From NCBI GenBank assembly GCA_007844125.1, contig CM017563.1:15359663-15423662 (forward strand): a DNA stretch of 64,000 nt, in the 5' to 3' direction. The position numbers and the translations under genes are program-made. Positions 24,001 through 36,400 of the stretch are shown one piece after another. Under the pieces are notes generated by a model. It had not been told where the DNA came from. It saw only the letters and a list, made by a program, of their open reading frames with translations, and did no database searches. Position 1 is the stretch's first letter. Every line of letters starts with the position of its first letter. Origin of the DNA: Sinonovacula constricta (Eukaryota > Mollusca > Bivalvia > Cardiida > Solecurtidae).

Positions 24001-25993
24001 CTGCACATTTTAAGCATAGTATACAAGCCTGGCTGTTATTTCCATGCCTATAACATCATTGACAATGTCTTCAAGTCTTCACTGAAAGCATGAATTGGAA
24101 TTGAAATTTTCATGAAACAATGATAGACTAAGAATTATTGTTATGTAACTGTAATTCTGATTATAAAAATAAAACTCTATTTTAATACAATTTAAAACTT
24201 TTCTGGCAGAATGTCATGGTGGTTTTCATTATCTTAAAATGGGACTCACCTTTCCGCTTCACAATGGCTGTGGTTCACATTATCCACGTACCTCCATTTT
24301 AAGGTTTGTTTGTAGCTACAAAACTTAAAAAGTTATTCCAACATGAATTACATTTGTTTGAAGTTTTTCCTTTGTAACTGAATGACTGTAAGTCTAGCGC
24401 AGATTACCATCAGTAGAGAGGGAGAGACATCTTCCAGCCAGTGTGATGCAAGTTGGCGAATCTATTCAGATGTTCATCTCAGCTTATAGTTGCACGAATA
24501 AATATAGATGTGTCATTATAACAGTTAACATGAAATCATCTCAAAAGACTAACAGACATAACTCTTTAAATTTTTTGCAGTTATTGTGCTTGATAGGAGA
24601 GGCCTTCGATGACCTTACAGATGATATTTGTGGCGCCACTATAAACATAAGAAACAAAGGAGACAAACTAGGACTGTGGACAAGAGATGCACGCAGAAGT
24701 GAAGCAACTATTAAAATAGGGTAAGAGTTGTGTTGTATTTTTACGATCAAGCTACCAAATTACTATTAATTTGGTAAAGCAAAACTGGTAAAGTATCTTT
24801 TAACTTTCCATTATTACTTAAACATTTTATATGTAAAAGGTAATTTCATTTAAAATTTGTGTGTAATATTTTATATTTATTTTAAGAAATTAATGACAGT
24901 CATATTACTAATATGTATCCTTTCTGTGGCTTTGTTTATGAAAAAAAAGATTATTGAGAGTTTTTTTTTGTTTTGTTTTTTCATTTTCATTTTATAAAAT
25001 TGTGTAATTAAATTTCTTTCAGCCAAAAATTGAAGGACCGGCTCAAAATTCCTCCCAAAATATTTATAGGTTTCCAAGTAAGTTCATACATCTTTATATA
25101 ATTGGGTACCCTCATCATTACCATTTAAGTTCAACCATTTTCAAAAGTATCATTCCAATTTGTGTAACTTAGTTGGTCATAGCAAAATAGGGAGAGAAAA
25201 ACTGTAACCTCTCCAGGTAATAAACCCAGGCCATCACTTCCAGGAAAATGGTTTACTAACCAGACTGATTGCAAACCATCTCCCCAGTAGGAAAAGCTGA
25301 CTGAACAATTTATGATGAAAAAGTTAATCATTATGTAAAGGTAGGACATACTTGGCCGAGTGAATAGTTTTCAACTTGTAACTCTTCAGCACCTTATCAC
25401 TTTGGTTCTCAAAAAAGACTTTGATGTGAGGTCTTAAAGCTGCTTTATAGTGAGTCAATAGTTTACCCAAATAGTTCTCTGGGGTCTTCCTCCACCAATA
25501 TGCCAATTATTGTGGCAGTGTGATATATCAAGAAAACAAAACTTCCTATTGCTAAAATGTCCAGTGTTGCTGTGATAAACTTTAAAAACAAAAACGTTAT
25601 TTTCTTTTTTGGTGACTGTTCAATAATTGTGACTCTGAAACTAATAAATAAGGTACATAAATGTACACTTTCAATATTTACAACATTTACCTTAAAAATA
25701 TTGTTCAAGTGGAAAGCCTTGTTTTGCTTTGATTAGCATTGTTATTCCACTGATTATACATATTGTCATTCTCTCTTGAAAAATGTGAATTTAAAAGTTT
25801 TATTCTTGAATACAGCAGAAGCCATTGTATATATAGCTGTATATATAGCAGTTATAAAAAATGGAGATGTATTTGAACTCATTATCTATAGACTTATTAG
25901 AACCTTCTTTCATGTTGATTATTATTATTTCAGGCACATCAAGATACTGCCACGAAAGCTGGTTCTACTGCAAGAGATCGTTACAGAGTCTGA
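15074..25993 (+). CDS. EIF4E: Eukaryotic translation initiation factor 4E, 7 exons
   Basis: Exons: 15074-15103, 21155-21333, 21869-21932, 23874-23987, 24581-24720, 25023-25077, 25934-25993. All have GT/AG borders and matching phases and give 213 aa (human 217). eIF4E binds the mRNA 5' cap in the cytoplasm and recruits eIF4G. The cap-stacking tryptophans are W52 and W98 (in PMWED), with E99 contacting the guanine; R153, K158 and W162 match the human phosphate- and methyl-contacting residues. VEDFW (W69) is the eIF4G/4E-BP binding site, preceded by HPLQNKWAMWFFKND. The C-terminus TATKAGSTARDR keeps Ser205, equivalent to the MNK-phosphorylated Ser209. The start AACATGG has A at -3 and G at +4. 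Intron 1 is 6 kb and holds a decayed pogo-like transposase and a TIR element; intron 3 holds a tandem-core element. Confidence 0.97.
16130..16860 (-). pseudogene. Decayed pogo/jerky-like DDE transposase, C-terminal remnant
   Basis: In eIF4E intron 1, opposite to the host. One minus-strand frame (16832 down to about 16620) reads PPNCSHILQPMDLVFFGPFQ and later a SAFCHAGIFP-type end, matching the third-acidic-residue region and C-terminal helices of pogo/Tigger/jerky-like DDE_1 transposases. The family continuation (FFPLNPDAKPAHL) is in another frame (16693 down to 16130), so a frameshift lies near 16620-16640. The rest is a Lys/Glu-rich tail. The N-terminal DNA-binding region and first catalytic residues are not found upstream, and I see no TIRs. 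This is a dead fragment. Confidence 0.75.
17574..17945 (-). other. Unassigned 123-codon ORF with a hydrophobic N-terminal segment
   Basis: Minus-strand ORF in eIF4E intron 1. After a short basic N-terminus it has a hydrophobic stretch (ILVRTLTLILCLALTF) that could be a signal anchor, followed by a region with APHIITARSIVLGDGID. I do not recognise a family. It may be a fragment of a mobile element or of a retrocopied gene, or chance. No donor or acceptor partner exons are evident. Confidence 0.25.
19141..19803. mobile_element. TIR/MITE-like repeat (family also at 30 kb)
   Basis: The block begins ACCATATATGCTTGATTTTA and ends near GCATATATATGGT, giving weak inverted termini. Internal parts (TTTAAAGTGGGGGGCCTGTC, CATCTACAACAAGGCC, CCATGTGTACTGTGTTACAT) recur at 29.99-31.09 kb in both orientations. 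It lies in eIF4E intron 1. Class unassigned. Confidence 0.55.
22441..23525 (+). mobile_element. Pearl/Helitron-like tandem-core element, complete
   Basis: The 5' end is TTAGCTTACCTGAGCACAAT with the hairpin GAGCACAATGTGCTC. Six core copies follow (starts of GTGAACAC-type motifs near 22525, 22663, 22809, 22955, 23101, 23237; period about 146 bp). The 3' end has TCAGGTGAGC, the palindrome GGGCCATCATGGCCC and CTTGTTT. The CACCTGAG/CTCAGGTG pairs near both ends are inverted. No ORF of note is present. It lies within eIF4E intron 3. Confidence 0.8.
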
Positions 25994-28900
25994 CACCCCT
26001 ATCTCTGACTGCCAATTGTTGTTGAATTGATGCATTTTATTGTTCATAAATCAGCAGGTTCATCCATCTGATATGTTTACTGCACCTTCAATCCCGCCTT
26101 GTTTGGGAGTTCTAGGCAAATGAATGCTTGTTTATCATGTATTCATTTTGTGTTAACAGAAAATAAACCAGAAAATAAACCTCAAAATTGAAAATAGTGG
26201 AACTTTATCATCAAAACAAAACTTGTTTATCATGTGAACATCAAATTTCCTATTGCTGGAAGCCTCGCAGTTTTCACAGTTGTTTTAGGTGAGGTTTACA
26301 AATTTGTTTCTCATAAATGTTCACATCTCTGTATTATGTAAGTGTCTAAAAAGCATGATTTGAAGAAAAATTGCACAAACTAAATTGTTTAAAATGCAGT
26401 GGACAATGATCTCTAGTAAGCAATCCTAATGGATAATTTTATAAAACCAGTTATCACATTGTATATTAAAGTATGGCAGAAAGGACAAATCCCATTTTAT
26501 CTGTTTTGTTTGCAAGTGATATTATGGTGTATATGAACATGTGAAGCATTGAAATGATTGTTTTGCTTGTTATGTTGTCGGAGTTATTTTTCATGATTTT
26601 GTAAGGTGTTTGTAGTGACAGGGACAGTTGATGTTCTGGTGGAAGAGAGTTGTGTTCGGTTTGTATTAAATATATTATTCCAATTTACTGCAAAATTAGA
26701 TCATTAATTGTATGCTTTGTCCATTGAATCGTCCATTTGAATGGATTGTCCCAAAGTATGTACACTGTTGATTAATTCATCCTTTTACTCTGATGCCCAA
26801 ATCAAATTTTTCTCTTTTTGTCCGTTTTCTTTTCTGGCATTCAAAACCTAGAATGAGTGGCTATATGGCATCATAGGTTATTTACACTTTTTTTGTCAAC
26901 TGATTGTTCAACATAATTACTTAAACATTGCTTCAAAAATATGTTTTTTAATAATAATGCTTGTAGCTCATTTATTTACACATCATTTTCATATTGCTTC
27001 TCATCACATTTGACTATGTTGAATTTATTCATGTTAAAATATCTGTGCCTTTATCACATGACTGTCAAATAAATCTTTGTAATTTTATTTTGATTTATTA
27101 AGTATTGAATTAACTGTCTGTGGACATTATTTTGAAATTATTTTACAAATTACTTCAAAAACTTGTTTAAAAACCATAGCAAATTTATTTTATTGGCAGT
27201 TAAAGTGTGACATTGTAAATGGCACATAAACTATTGCTGTAAATAGAAGAACCTGCTGTATATAAACCTGATAGACTTGATAGGTATTATTATCAAAGCA
27301 TTTCATGTACTTGATAGCTGCAACCTTTATATGGCTACATTTAACATTGTTTATTGTTCAATTTGAGGACAGAAGGAGCTTAAGAACCTGCCTGGTGAGG
27401 CATTTAGGAAAAGAGCAGTTTGCACACTACCTGCAAAATAAAAGGCATTATCTGCTCAGTTTGTAACCTAAATAACTGTTTTCAAATGTGTTGAAAAAAT
27501 TTGTACATGACACGTGCATAAATGCTTTATAAACACTCATTGTGTTTTTTTATTTATGGCTGTTATTTGTACTTATTGTTATAAATCTTGCTACACTCAC
27601 AAATATATTAATGGTTTTAACTAAAAGCTTGACAAGTGGTTTTACAATAATCTTAAAAAATTGGATGCATCTTCAAATTAGACCATATACAGTGGGCCTG
27701 GAGGAAAGTCACCTATATGTAACTCTTCAGACTCCATGGCCCCCCTGCTCATGGGTTGAAGTCCCTGTCAGGGTGGAAACTTCCCATGTGAGGAGGTTTT
27801 TCAACTGATCTGCTGTGCAGACAATTGTCTTGGGTATTCCTTTACTAGTTATAGGTGGCCATCATATTAATGACCATATACCACCTTGTAAAGGTGTCAA
27901 GATGTCTAGTCTGTTTTACCCATTGTATGGTAGTCAATGTACAATGTGTTAATCAGAATTTTATAAGTTCAGTATCATAATCTAGTTAAACTGTACATTG
28001 TCAGTTACCAGTCTATTGCATGTATAAAATGTGGTTGTGGATTTGATGTTATTTATACAATTTAACCATCTGTTTGACAGGATCTTTGAACACTGGCACA
28101 TTTTGAGACAGGAGTCCGTATTTGTAAATGCATCTACCCACATTGTCTTATTACAAAAATAATAATCCATGGCTAATTGTGAGTTTCGTATTTTTATTCA
28201 ATTTTATTTAAAGTATATACCCTTTTTCCTGTGTTTTCAGTAATAGTTATTATTCAAAATATTAAAAATGTCACCTTATGAACATCACATCTTTTTTAAG
28301 TATTGTATTTATGTTTGATCCACACAAGATTGTAATACATACTGTATTCAGCCAGACTAAGATCTTTTAAGCATACAACACATACTTAGACTTTAAACAG
28401 CATCATTTTGGTGGAGAAAATTGTAATTATATTTTTGCAATTACCACTGAAAAAAAATATGATAAAAGATGTAGTAGTTATTCATGTACATATTTTATTT
28501 TTTTTGAGGGATAATATGAAATAATATTTCCACTTGTTTGAATAGTTAGATCACAAATTACTTTTTTTTTCTAAATGTTTGAGTATTGACCAGTTTTGAC
28601 AAGCCATTGACTATTTTACCAGTTAATTTTGGCAATTTACTAATTGAATTGTTGGATAAGTGCAGACTGTCTAGTGCTAATTAAGGGTGTAAAATTTGAA
28701 TGCAATAAAAAACAACCAATTTAATATCTTGTCTTGTATTCATGGTAAATCCCCATTTGTATCATTCAACATATCTGATTTCTTTAAATATATATATATA
28801 TATATATAAAGGAATGCATGGTCAAAAGAGTGAGTCAAAAATACTTCAGAAAAAATATATTTTTATTAACAAGAATGTATTGCACAAGTGAAATAATGGC

Positions 28901-29689
28901 ATTAATCTATTCAAACTTGCCATTTATGACTCAATTAACAGCAACTCTGATTAATGGTGGAAAATAATGCCCAAAAAATAATAAAATGGTCAATATTTAA
29001 AGATTAATTATGGACTCAACAAACATCAAAATATGCCTTTATAATCACAAGTCAAGGGAATCTATTTGGAAAGAACAAAAAAAAGCACTAGCAACATTAT
29101 TAGTGGGAAAGTCCGAACTGCTTTAAGTTCATATTCTTGGTAAATTACAGCATGAAATATGATTTTTTGTGTAAAAGTGTTGTGTACATGATCTGAAATA
29201 TTTGCCGTAGATATAATATAGCAACATCAACCTGATCGAAACCTTAAATATATTGTCAGTCAAAATTGCAACTTTTTTCTCTGTGCATATATAACAGATA
29301 CAGTACTGAGTAGTACTCGTGGTAAATACCAGCTGTATTAGTGATTCGAAAATATTTACATTAGCAGTAAATTTAAATCAGATTGCCAAGTCTAGTCTTG
29401 TCACACAACAATTCACTATTAAGTAAAAAAACAAACCTTTTTTTTAAAAGTCCTGTCAGATGTTTGGTTCATATGTCAAAAAAGGGAATAGTCAAATGTG
29501 CTAGCGGTCACGTGTAGCAAGTGGTCTGTTCAGTCCCGCAACCCCTACCCACCCCAAGTACTTTATTCTTTGTCGTCTAAACAGGTGTTGCGTGTCTTTG
29601 CAGTCAGCTTTATTGGGCAAATCTTTTTTTTTATTTTTTTATTGTCATCCAATTAGTGGCCCATCAGCATGTGTCGATCGTCAGTTGCA
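25994..29689 (+). other. eIF4E 3'UTR and downstream region
   Basis: AT-rich sequence without coding exons. Candidate polyadenylation hexamers include AATAAA at 27068-27073, followed by TTTGTAATTTTATTTTG, and a later CAATAAAAAAC near 28704. A weak tRNA-SINE-like remnant lies around 27680-27860 (GGGTTGAAGTCCCTGTCAGG), and a TA dinucleotide run at 28787-28808. The end of the transcript cannot be fixed from sequence alone. Confidence 0.45.
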
Positions 29690-29925
29690 GTCACGCAATG
29701 TTTTTTGGTTGGTTTTGAAATACATCACACCACCCTATTATTATAGCAATATCCACCTATTTTGGTGGCAAACAAATGTCTGGATAGGACCATGTGCGCA
29801 CCACAGGTCAGCTAGAAGACCGTCCCACATTAAGTCCTTGGCACCGGACGGGACTCGAACCCACGCTGTGAGGCAAAGCAGTCAAAGGAGTTACTAGTTG
29901 ATGAAGCTACCACTACGCCACGGTC
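29690..29925 (-). mobile_element. tRNA-derived SINE, family B
   Basis: Minus-strand head GTGGCGTAGTGGTAGC (A-box) and GGGTTCGAGTCCCGTC (B-box) at 29925-29840, then GGACTTAATGTGGGACGG and the shared family-B body (CAGACATTTGTTTGCC). Same family as 6880-7168 and 45173-45400. Confidence 0.75.
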
Positions 29926-29987
29926 AAGGACTGAATGTGTGACCATTAATCCCCCGCTCCTCTCCTACATGTCATCCTTATCACACT

Positions 29988-31092
29988 TACCGTATATACT
30001 CGGTTATAAGATGGGGATATTTCCTTTGAAAATAGCCTTCAAAGTGGAGGGCCCGTCTTATAAGCTCGATCTACAACAAGGCCTAAAAAATTTCTGCAGG
30101 ATTTCTTAGTTACTTATTAAGAAATGTATGAAAATGGAGAGCTTACAGCCCAACTTGATGATTTTTAGCAAAGAAATTTATATCGTGCCGCCGCAGGAAG
30201 CAGAATGTTCTCGCGGCTTTCCCAGCCCTACACAATTGAGAGATACAAGTCAAAAATTGTGATGGTATGGCAGGTCTAGCAACGCTATGATGGCTAATTA
30301 GCACAAGTCTAAACTTTAGCAGAGTAAAACCGTGTGTACTTTGTTACATAAGACATTCTTACCCAGTATATTGTGTACACAGCAGACTTGATGGCGTAGA
30401 TTAAAGAAATTAATATTGTTCCGCCATGGGGATCAGGATGTTCTTGCAGCTCTCCCAGCCCTACACGATTGAGAGAACATCCTGCATTACCAACTGGAGG
30501 TCACTATCTTTTAACATGTGCCTAAATATCAATCATAACAGTCTATTGTCCTTGTGTACATGCCGCCAATCAATAATTTAAGGGAGAAATGTAATCAGCA
30601 GCTATTTATAAAAACACATAGTTCTCATCCTCACAGTCAAACAGCTCCGACTGATATCAGCTTGACAACAGCTTATCTCACAGTCAGTCAACTTGACCTG
30701 TATAATGAAGCAAGTCTACACAGAAACGCTAAGTACATTTCAGCTTTGTTTATCTGGCAGATGGAAATTGAAAATTTGTTTCAGTTTTACTAAGTGATAA
30801 TTAGCCGTGCATCATGCAGATCAAAGGAAAATGTACGTGAGACAGTTATCGTTGTTTGATTATTTTAAATAACACATTAATTCAGCAACATTTCAAACAG
30901 CATTAAGAATAGAAAATGCATAAAAAAGTATGAACCCGTTACATAGGCTGTACAAACCATAGATTCTATAGAAATTACGCTTATACATTCATATGGCGTG
31001 TACAAGATATACACGATATACTGGGGCAGAGTGTCTTACATAACACAGTACACATGGTCTTACTAGGCAAACAGTTGCGGTGGTTTACAAAC
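29988..31092. mobile_element. Composite of TIR-type repeats related to 19.1-19.8 kb
   Basis: Starts ACCGTATATACTCGGTTATA and repeats internal motifs of the 19.1-kb element. AGAAATTTATATCGTGCCGC (about 30172) and AGAAATTAATATTGTTCCGC (about 30405) show two partial copies in the same direction. 31000-31085 is an inverted copy of the segment seen at 19435-19515 (ACATAACACAGTACACATGG). Probably nested or folded-back insertions. No transposase ORF. Confidence 0.5.
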
Positions 31093-33367
31093 ACTCACTC
31101 CACATGCTGCAAATCTTTCGTTGTTTTGACTTTCTAACAAAAATATCTTTTTAATTGAATTTTGTAATACATGTATGTTATTAATTTTAACAACAATAAT
31201 GATTATCTTGTCAATTCATAAATTTGGAGGTAAAAAAGAAAGTTTGCAAGATGATCAACAAAATAAGGAATTTGCAAATTACATCTTCATAAAAAGTTAA
31301 AACCTACAAACCTGTAAATACACATTTAAAATCAAATTTGATAACAAACAAGACTTGAGCTACAGTTTTTAATAGAAGACAGATCAGATAGGCTTCATGA
31401 AGTATAAAGTACAAGTACTTGTTATAAAGTATATGACCAAAATGGTCTTAAGAACTATGGAAATATTTTTGGATAATTAAACCTGTCCACGCGCACAAAA
31501 ATTAAAGGACCACTTTTATTTTGTTTGTGTTGACAAGTGACGAACTTCATCACAATTGTGGTGCCTGAAGCTTTTTTTTCGTATGGAGCAAGAACCTAGA
31601 CAAATATCTGGATAAAAGTTCAGAAGGCACTGCAGGTCATCAGAAAAACTTGTCATTCAGGTTTACTTCCCTTGTGACATAAACCCATGAGGGGCTCACA
31701 ATTCATTATATTAACTACCGGTACTCAAAACTGCTCAGCTATCAGCAGCCATATGTTGCGGAACCTTTACTTTACAGGTGAATTAAGTTATGTCCTGACT
31801 AAATGCGTTTACACCAATGTTCAAACATGAAAGCAGAATTCACTGTTGATACATATAAACATACTGGTTAATGAAAAACAAGTAAATGTTGACAATGGAA
31901 CCCTGATTTACAAAGTTGCACTTCTGCTTTGAAGTATGCACAAATAACAAGCACACCTGAACCAGATTACTATAAATGAACATTGCATGATAGAGTAAGA
32001 CAGGAAAACATTACACAATCAGTTTGCATAAATAATTATTTGTCTTAAAAAGATACTAATTGTAAATAAACTATAACAACAACATCTCTTTAAACAAAAA
32101 ATACAATATGGTCCACAGTGTGTTATTAATCTGGCAACAACCCAAAATCATATTTAAAGATTATACCCCAAACATAAAAATGTTCAAATATATCACATGT
32201 ATTAAACAAAGATTTAAATTTACAATAATTTTGTTTGAAATTTTTTTTAAACATCAAGTATCACAATGCTCAGCTCTGATTCACTTACCTGAGGACCCTT
32301 GCTTTCAGTATGCTTTAAAATCTAATTGCTTGACTAAATGTACACAAATGTGCCTTTAGCATATTGTGATCAAAAGTTATTGTATTTGTTTTGCAAATTC
32401 TTGCACATAAACCCATGAAGATGTTCAAGTGGACAAAAATTCTGACAAGTTCTGTGAAGAGTAGACCAAATAACAACATTTTAGGGTGTTCTCAGAGTTT
32501 TCAAATATTTGGCCGGTTGTTCCCATGCGACTCAATTATGAACTCATCCAAGATTTCATGCAAACATTTTGGCCAAGTTTAGGGAAGATTGGATCAGAAC
32601 TGTAGCCTCTAGTATTCACTAGCAAATTGTTAATGCCACAGGAAGGGGTATAAAAAAAAGTCACAATGAGAACATTGAGTTTAAAAAACCCAACTATACC
32701 CCTGACTTTGCCATATGAATGTTACATTTAAATAACATTAAATATATTAACTTAAATAAGTTACATATGATATATGAAAAGGGGACAGAGCTTGGAATAA
32801 GAACAACAAATATAAGTTTCACTTCCATTGAAACAAACTATACATGGGTCATACTTAAATTTCATGAGCAGCACTAAAATGGTTTTAATAAGTACAACAA
32901 AACAACGTTTAGAGACGCAATTCAAAATTAACCATGCTGAATACTTCTTTTATCTCTACGGTAGCTCCGTAGAACAGATAGACTAAAACAATCCTGAGTA
33001 ATAATTAACTGTAAAAATTGTATTTGTTTATTTCTGTAAATTGTATACCACAATAAGCTGGTGGCCTTTATGTTAAAATTAAATCTATCCATTAAATGAT
33101 ATTATGCTGCTAATTGTTTCAGCTGCAACAAGTGTTGTTGTTACTATGACAGCTTTGTTGTCATTTCTGCTGTTGTTTGTGTTACTTCTGTCATTGATGC
33201 TTCTTTTCTTTTATGCTACTAAAGTTGTTGTTACTGCGTAACTTCTGTAGTTGCTGTACTTGCTACTGCTCTTGTTACCATTTTATAGATGTTATTGTTT
33301 TTGACACTTTCATTGCTTCAGCAGCTGGAGCTACACTTATTGCTACTGCAATACTGCTACTGTATTA
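31093..33367. other. Intergenic/3' region between eIF4E and the Njmu-R1 gene
   Basis: Mostly AT-rich unique sequence. A diverged, minus-oriented core unit of the pearl-like element lies at about 32495-32640 (on minus GAGGCTACAG and AAACTTGGCCAAAATG). The right part (33100-33367) is GTT/GCT-rich simple sequence, the 3' flank of the next gene. The terminating minus-strand gene must end its transcript here. Confidence 0.45.
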
Positions 33368-33400
33368 TTATTGCTGCTGTTGCTGTTGTTCTTGTATGAA
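33100..33400 (-). repeat. Cryptic trinucleotide repeat (CAG/CAA/AAC) across the Njmu-R1 stop codon
   Basis: On the minus strand this is an irregular run of CAG, CAA, AAC and AGT triplets that begins in the last codons of the Njmu-R1 homologue, where it encodes a terminal run of six Gln, and continues through the stop into the 3'UTR. Confidence 0.7.
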
Positions 33401-36400
33401 CTCCTGCAGTACTGTCAAAACACTGTTGTTACCACCAGTCTCAGCCATCACGTAGTGCAGGAGGATGTCACCATTACCAGAATTCTCAAGAAAGTTGTAT
33501 GACCTATACAATAAAATATAACCTTGGTATAATTTATTAAAAAAGGTCAATAAGTCACTATTGGTGCACAGGGATTGCAACATCACTATGATGTAAATGA
33601 AGCCTTACTATTGCTTTACGTTAAAGACTTAATGTTTTATCTAAATCTTCTCAAAATGTAATTCTCTATACCAAACAACCTTCTAGATGTTAAATATAGA
33701 CAAAAACATGCATGGAGCGTTTATTTTATTGAAGAAACATTTCTCAACACTATATGAATAGTCTAGAATGGTCTTCTTTTCACTGTGATTTTCTTTTTGC
33801 TGGTCAGTGGATTCTTTGACACTGCCACTGCAACCACTTACAATCAGGTATTCTTGAAACTGATGATATTTCTCTTGCTTGTTTAGTCACACACAGATTT
33901 ACCATTGTCTTTCCAGGATAACTATAAAACATTATTGCTGCATACATTTTTGATGCCACTAGATTTCAAATGATTCCCTGTTAAAGCCACAACTAGTGCT
34001 CAAATGAGAAGTTGATTACACATGTCTTTTGTTTTCTTTATTAAGGGGCTTGATAAGTTTCTTTTGCTTCATAAGGGAAAGAAAGAATGTATTGAAAAAA
34101 GTATGGAGACATTTCAAGGCTGTGTACTTTATTCAGCTCGAAAAAATAACGATGGCAATATCAATATGGACATTTCAAGGCTGTGTACTTTATTCAGCTC
34201 GAAAAAATAACGATGGCAATATCAATATGGACATGAAATACGCATTTTGAGGGTTTTTCACAAGCGTGCTGTAAAAAGGAACATCACTATAAATGGACAT
34301 AAATGGACGGATGTTTTGGTCTTCAACAAGGGGTATTTTGTAGGCTCATTTTTTTTAAATCTGTGGAAATTAAACCTGCACAATTTCCATTTTTGACAAA
34401 ATGCAGAAAATAAACCTCACAGAAGTAACCCTCTATACGGTATACAAAATATGTGACTCAAGTCAGTCCTGTATTTAAAGTAGTCGGGTCACAAAGTCAG
34501 AATCGACTTCATCATTTACAGAAAGTGTAGTTAAAATTCTCATACCTGTAACATATTCTCATTCATATCTAAGAGTTTATGGCATAAAATTTCTCCTAAC
34601 ACTTCAAAGATTGACAGTACCTGTATAAAGCATAAAAGTCGTTTTCAGCTTCTCTGAGTAGTCTCTTCAAGTTGTTCATTGTTTGAATGAACTGGAAATA
34701 AAACACAAAACATAAATGTATAATTTTAAATGCTTGCAGTGGAAACTACCCATCAAAAGCATCCATTTCCAAAGTAAAGAGATCTTCAGAGCAGGATGGT
34801 CTCATTAATGATACCTTTGTTTCCTGGTTTATAATGTTAACATAGTAGAATGTTGAATCATTTTAAGTCCAACACAATAGCACATATTTCATAACAAGAC
34901 TAAAAGAATGTTCATGGTTCTAACTGCACAGTGCTAGTAAAAACATGTGATAAAAGTTGTAAAAAGCTATGCATAGGCAGCCAAAAAAATGTGATACATG
35001 ATAAATTGTAAAAAGCAAAGAAAACCTAGACCAATTAGTCATTTTACAATGGATATAACTTCATTTTTTATTCTGTTTGAGAAAAAAATTTTCATAACAA
35101 ATTGATGATGACAGCTAAATAAAAACAGATTTCTAGCTATTGTGAATTGTGAAAATGACTACCTTTAATTTAAACGCCTCAATAACATGACGTAGTTTTG
35201 CAGGATTCTGAAATTCTGGTCGGTTCAAGGCACTGGCCCAGTCTTCACAATACGAGTTACATCCTAAAAGTACAAATGCACATGTTATAATATGATCTAA
35301 TATTATATCATAAACAATTGCAATGACAGGAGAAATGGTGACAATGCTCAGCTCAGTGGAATACAATGTACTCCCAATTCATAAACAGACACAGACACCG
35401 ACATATGTATAAAAAGAATAGTTCAAAATTAAAGGGAACATAGATGGTGATGGTTAATAAGTATGTCTATTATCAATACCTAGCAAATGTGTAAGTGCAT
35501 CAGCTTATAGCTAAGTAGTTACAGTATTGATTTCTTACTCTGTCAGTCTAGGTTTGAAGTCCACTCGAGTCTAAGAATTTATCAAGCTATGCTTTGTTAC
35601 AGTTGCAAGTCATAAGATTGGGACCTCATCTGTGATTCACCTTACATGTCCAAAATGAACTGTGATATGACCCATTGGTTCTAGCCATCATGAATTCAAA
35701 GAATTCCATGCAACACTCCAACTCTAAAAATGCAAAGCTTTCCTTGCTTCAATACCTAACAGCTGTATTAGACAGGTGACTCATTAGCTCAGTGGTTATG
35801 ACACTGATCACATCTTCTTTCTGTAGACCCAGTTACAAATCCTGCTAAATGTATAGATATACTTTAAGCTGTGTTTTGTTGCAGCTGTCAGTTGTAGGAA
35901 CATTGGACAAAGCTATGCAATGAGACCTTCAGGATTTGAAACACATCAGGTACTAAAGCACAAGTTAATACGGTAAGTCAAATGTTTGAAAATCTTTGCC
36001 ATCCACTAGGGAAACTCATCTTTTTGTTACAGCAAAAAATTACATGCTACAATTTAGTTTTTAACAAATTACCCAAGACCCTAAGGTTTCTTTGAATACA
36101 GAAATGAGACTAATTAGCAAATACCTTTGTAACTTTAAATAAGTACTGTGTACACATAGGCTAAAACACTGGTAAACGGAACTAATTTGGATTTGCTTAA
36201 GAAGCTATGAAGTTACTGGCATCTAGAAGTTTTCTGTCATTTTATACAATTTATAAAGCTTTTTCAAAAAATCTTTGAAAGAACAAGAATAAACTAAACA
36301 ATTTCCATCACTGTGTAACTTTTGAAGGTATTTGTGTAATTTCTATCACTTGTACAAGCTATGATGTTACCTGTTTAGAAACTAAAATTTTGTAAATGCT

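Noticed and set aside
33213..33455. 80-codon Cys/Leu-rich plus-strand ORF
   Set aside because: It is antisense to the CAG/CAA-type simple repeat and the last exon of the Njmu-R1 homologue.
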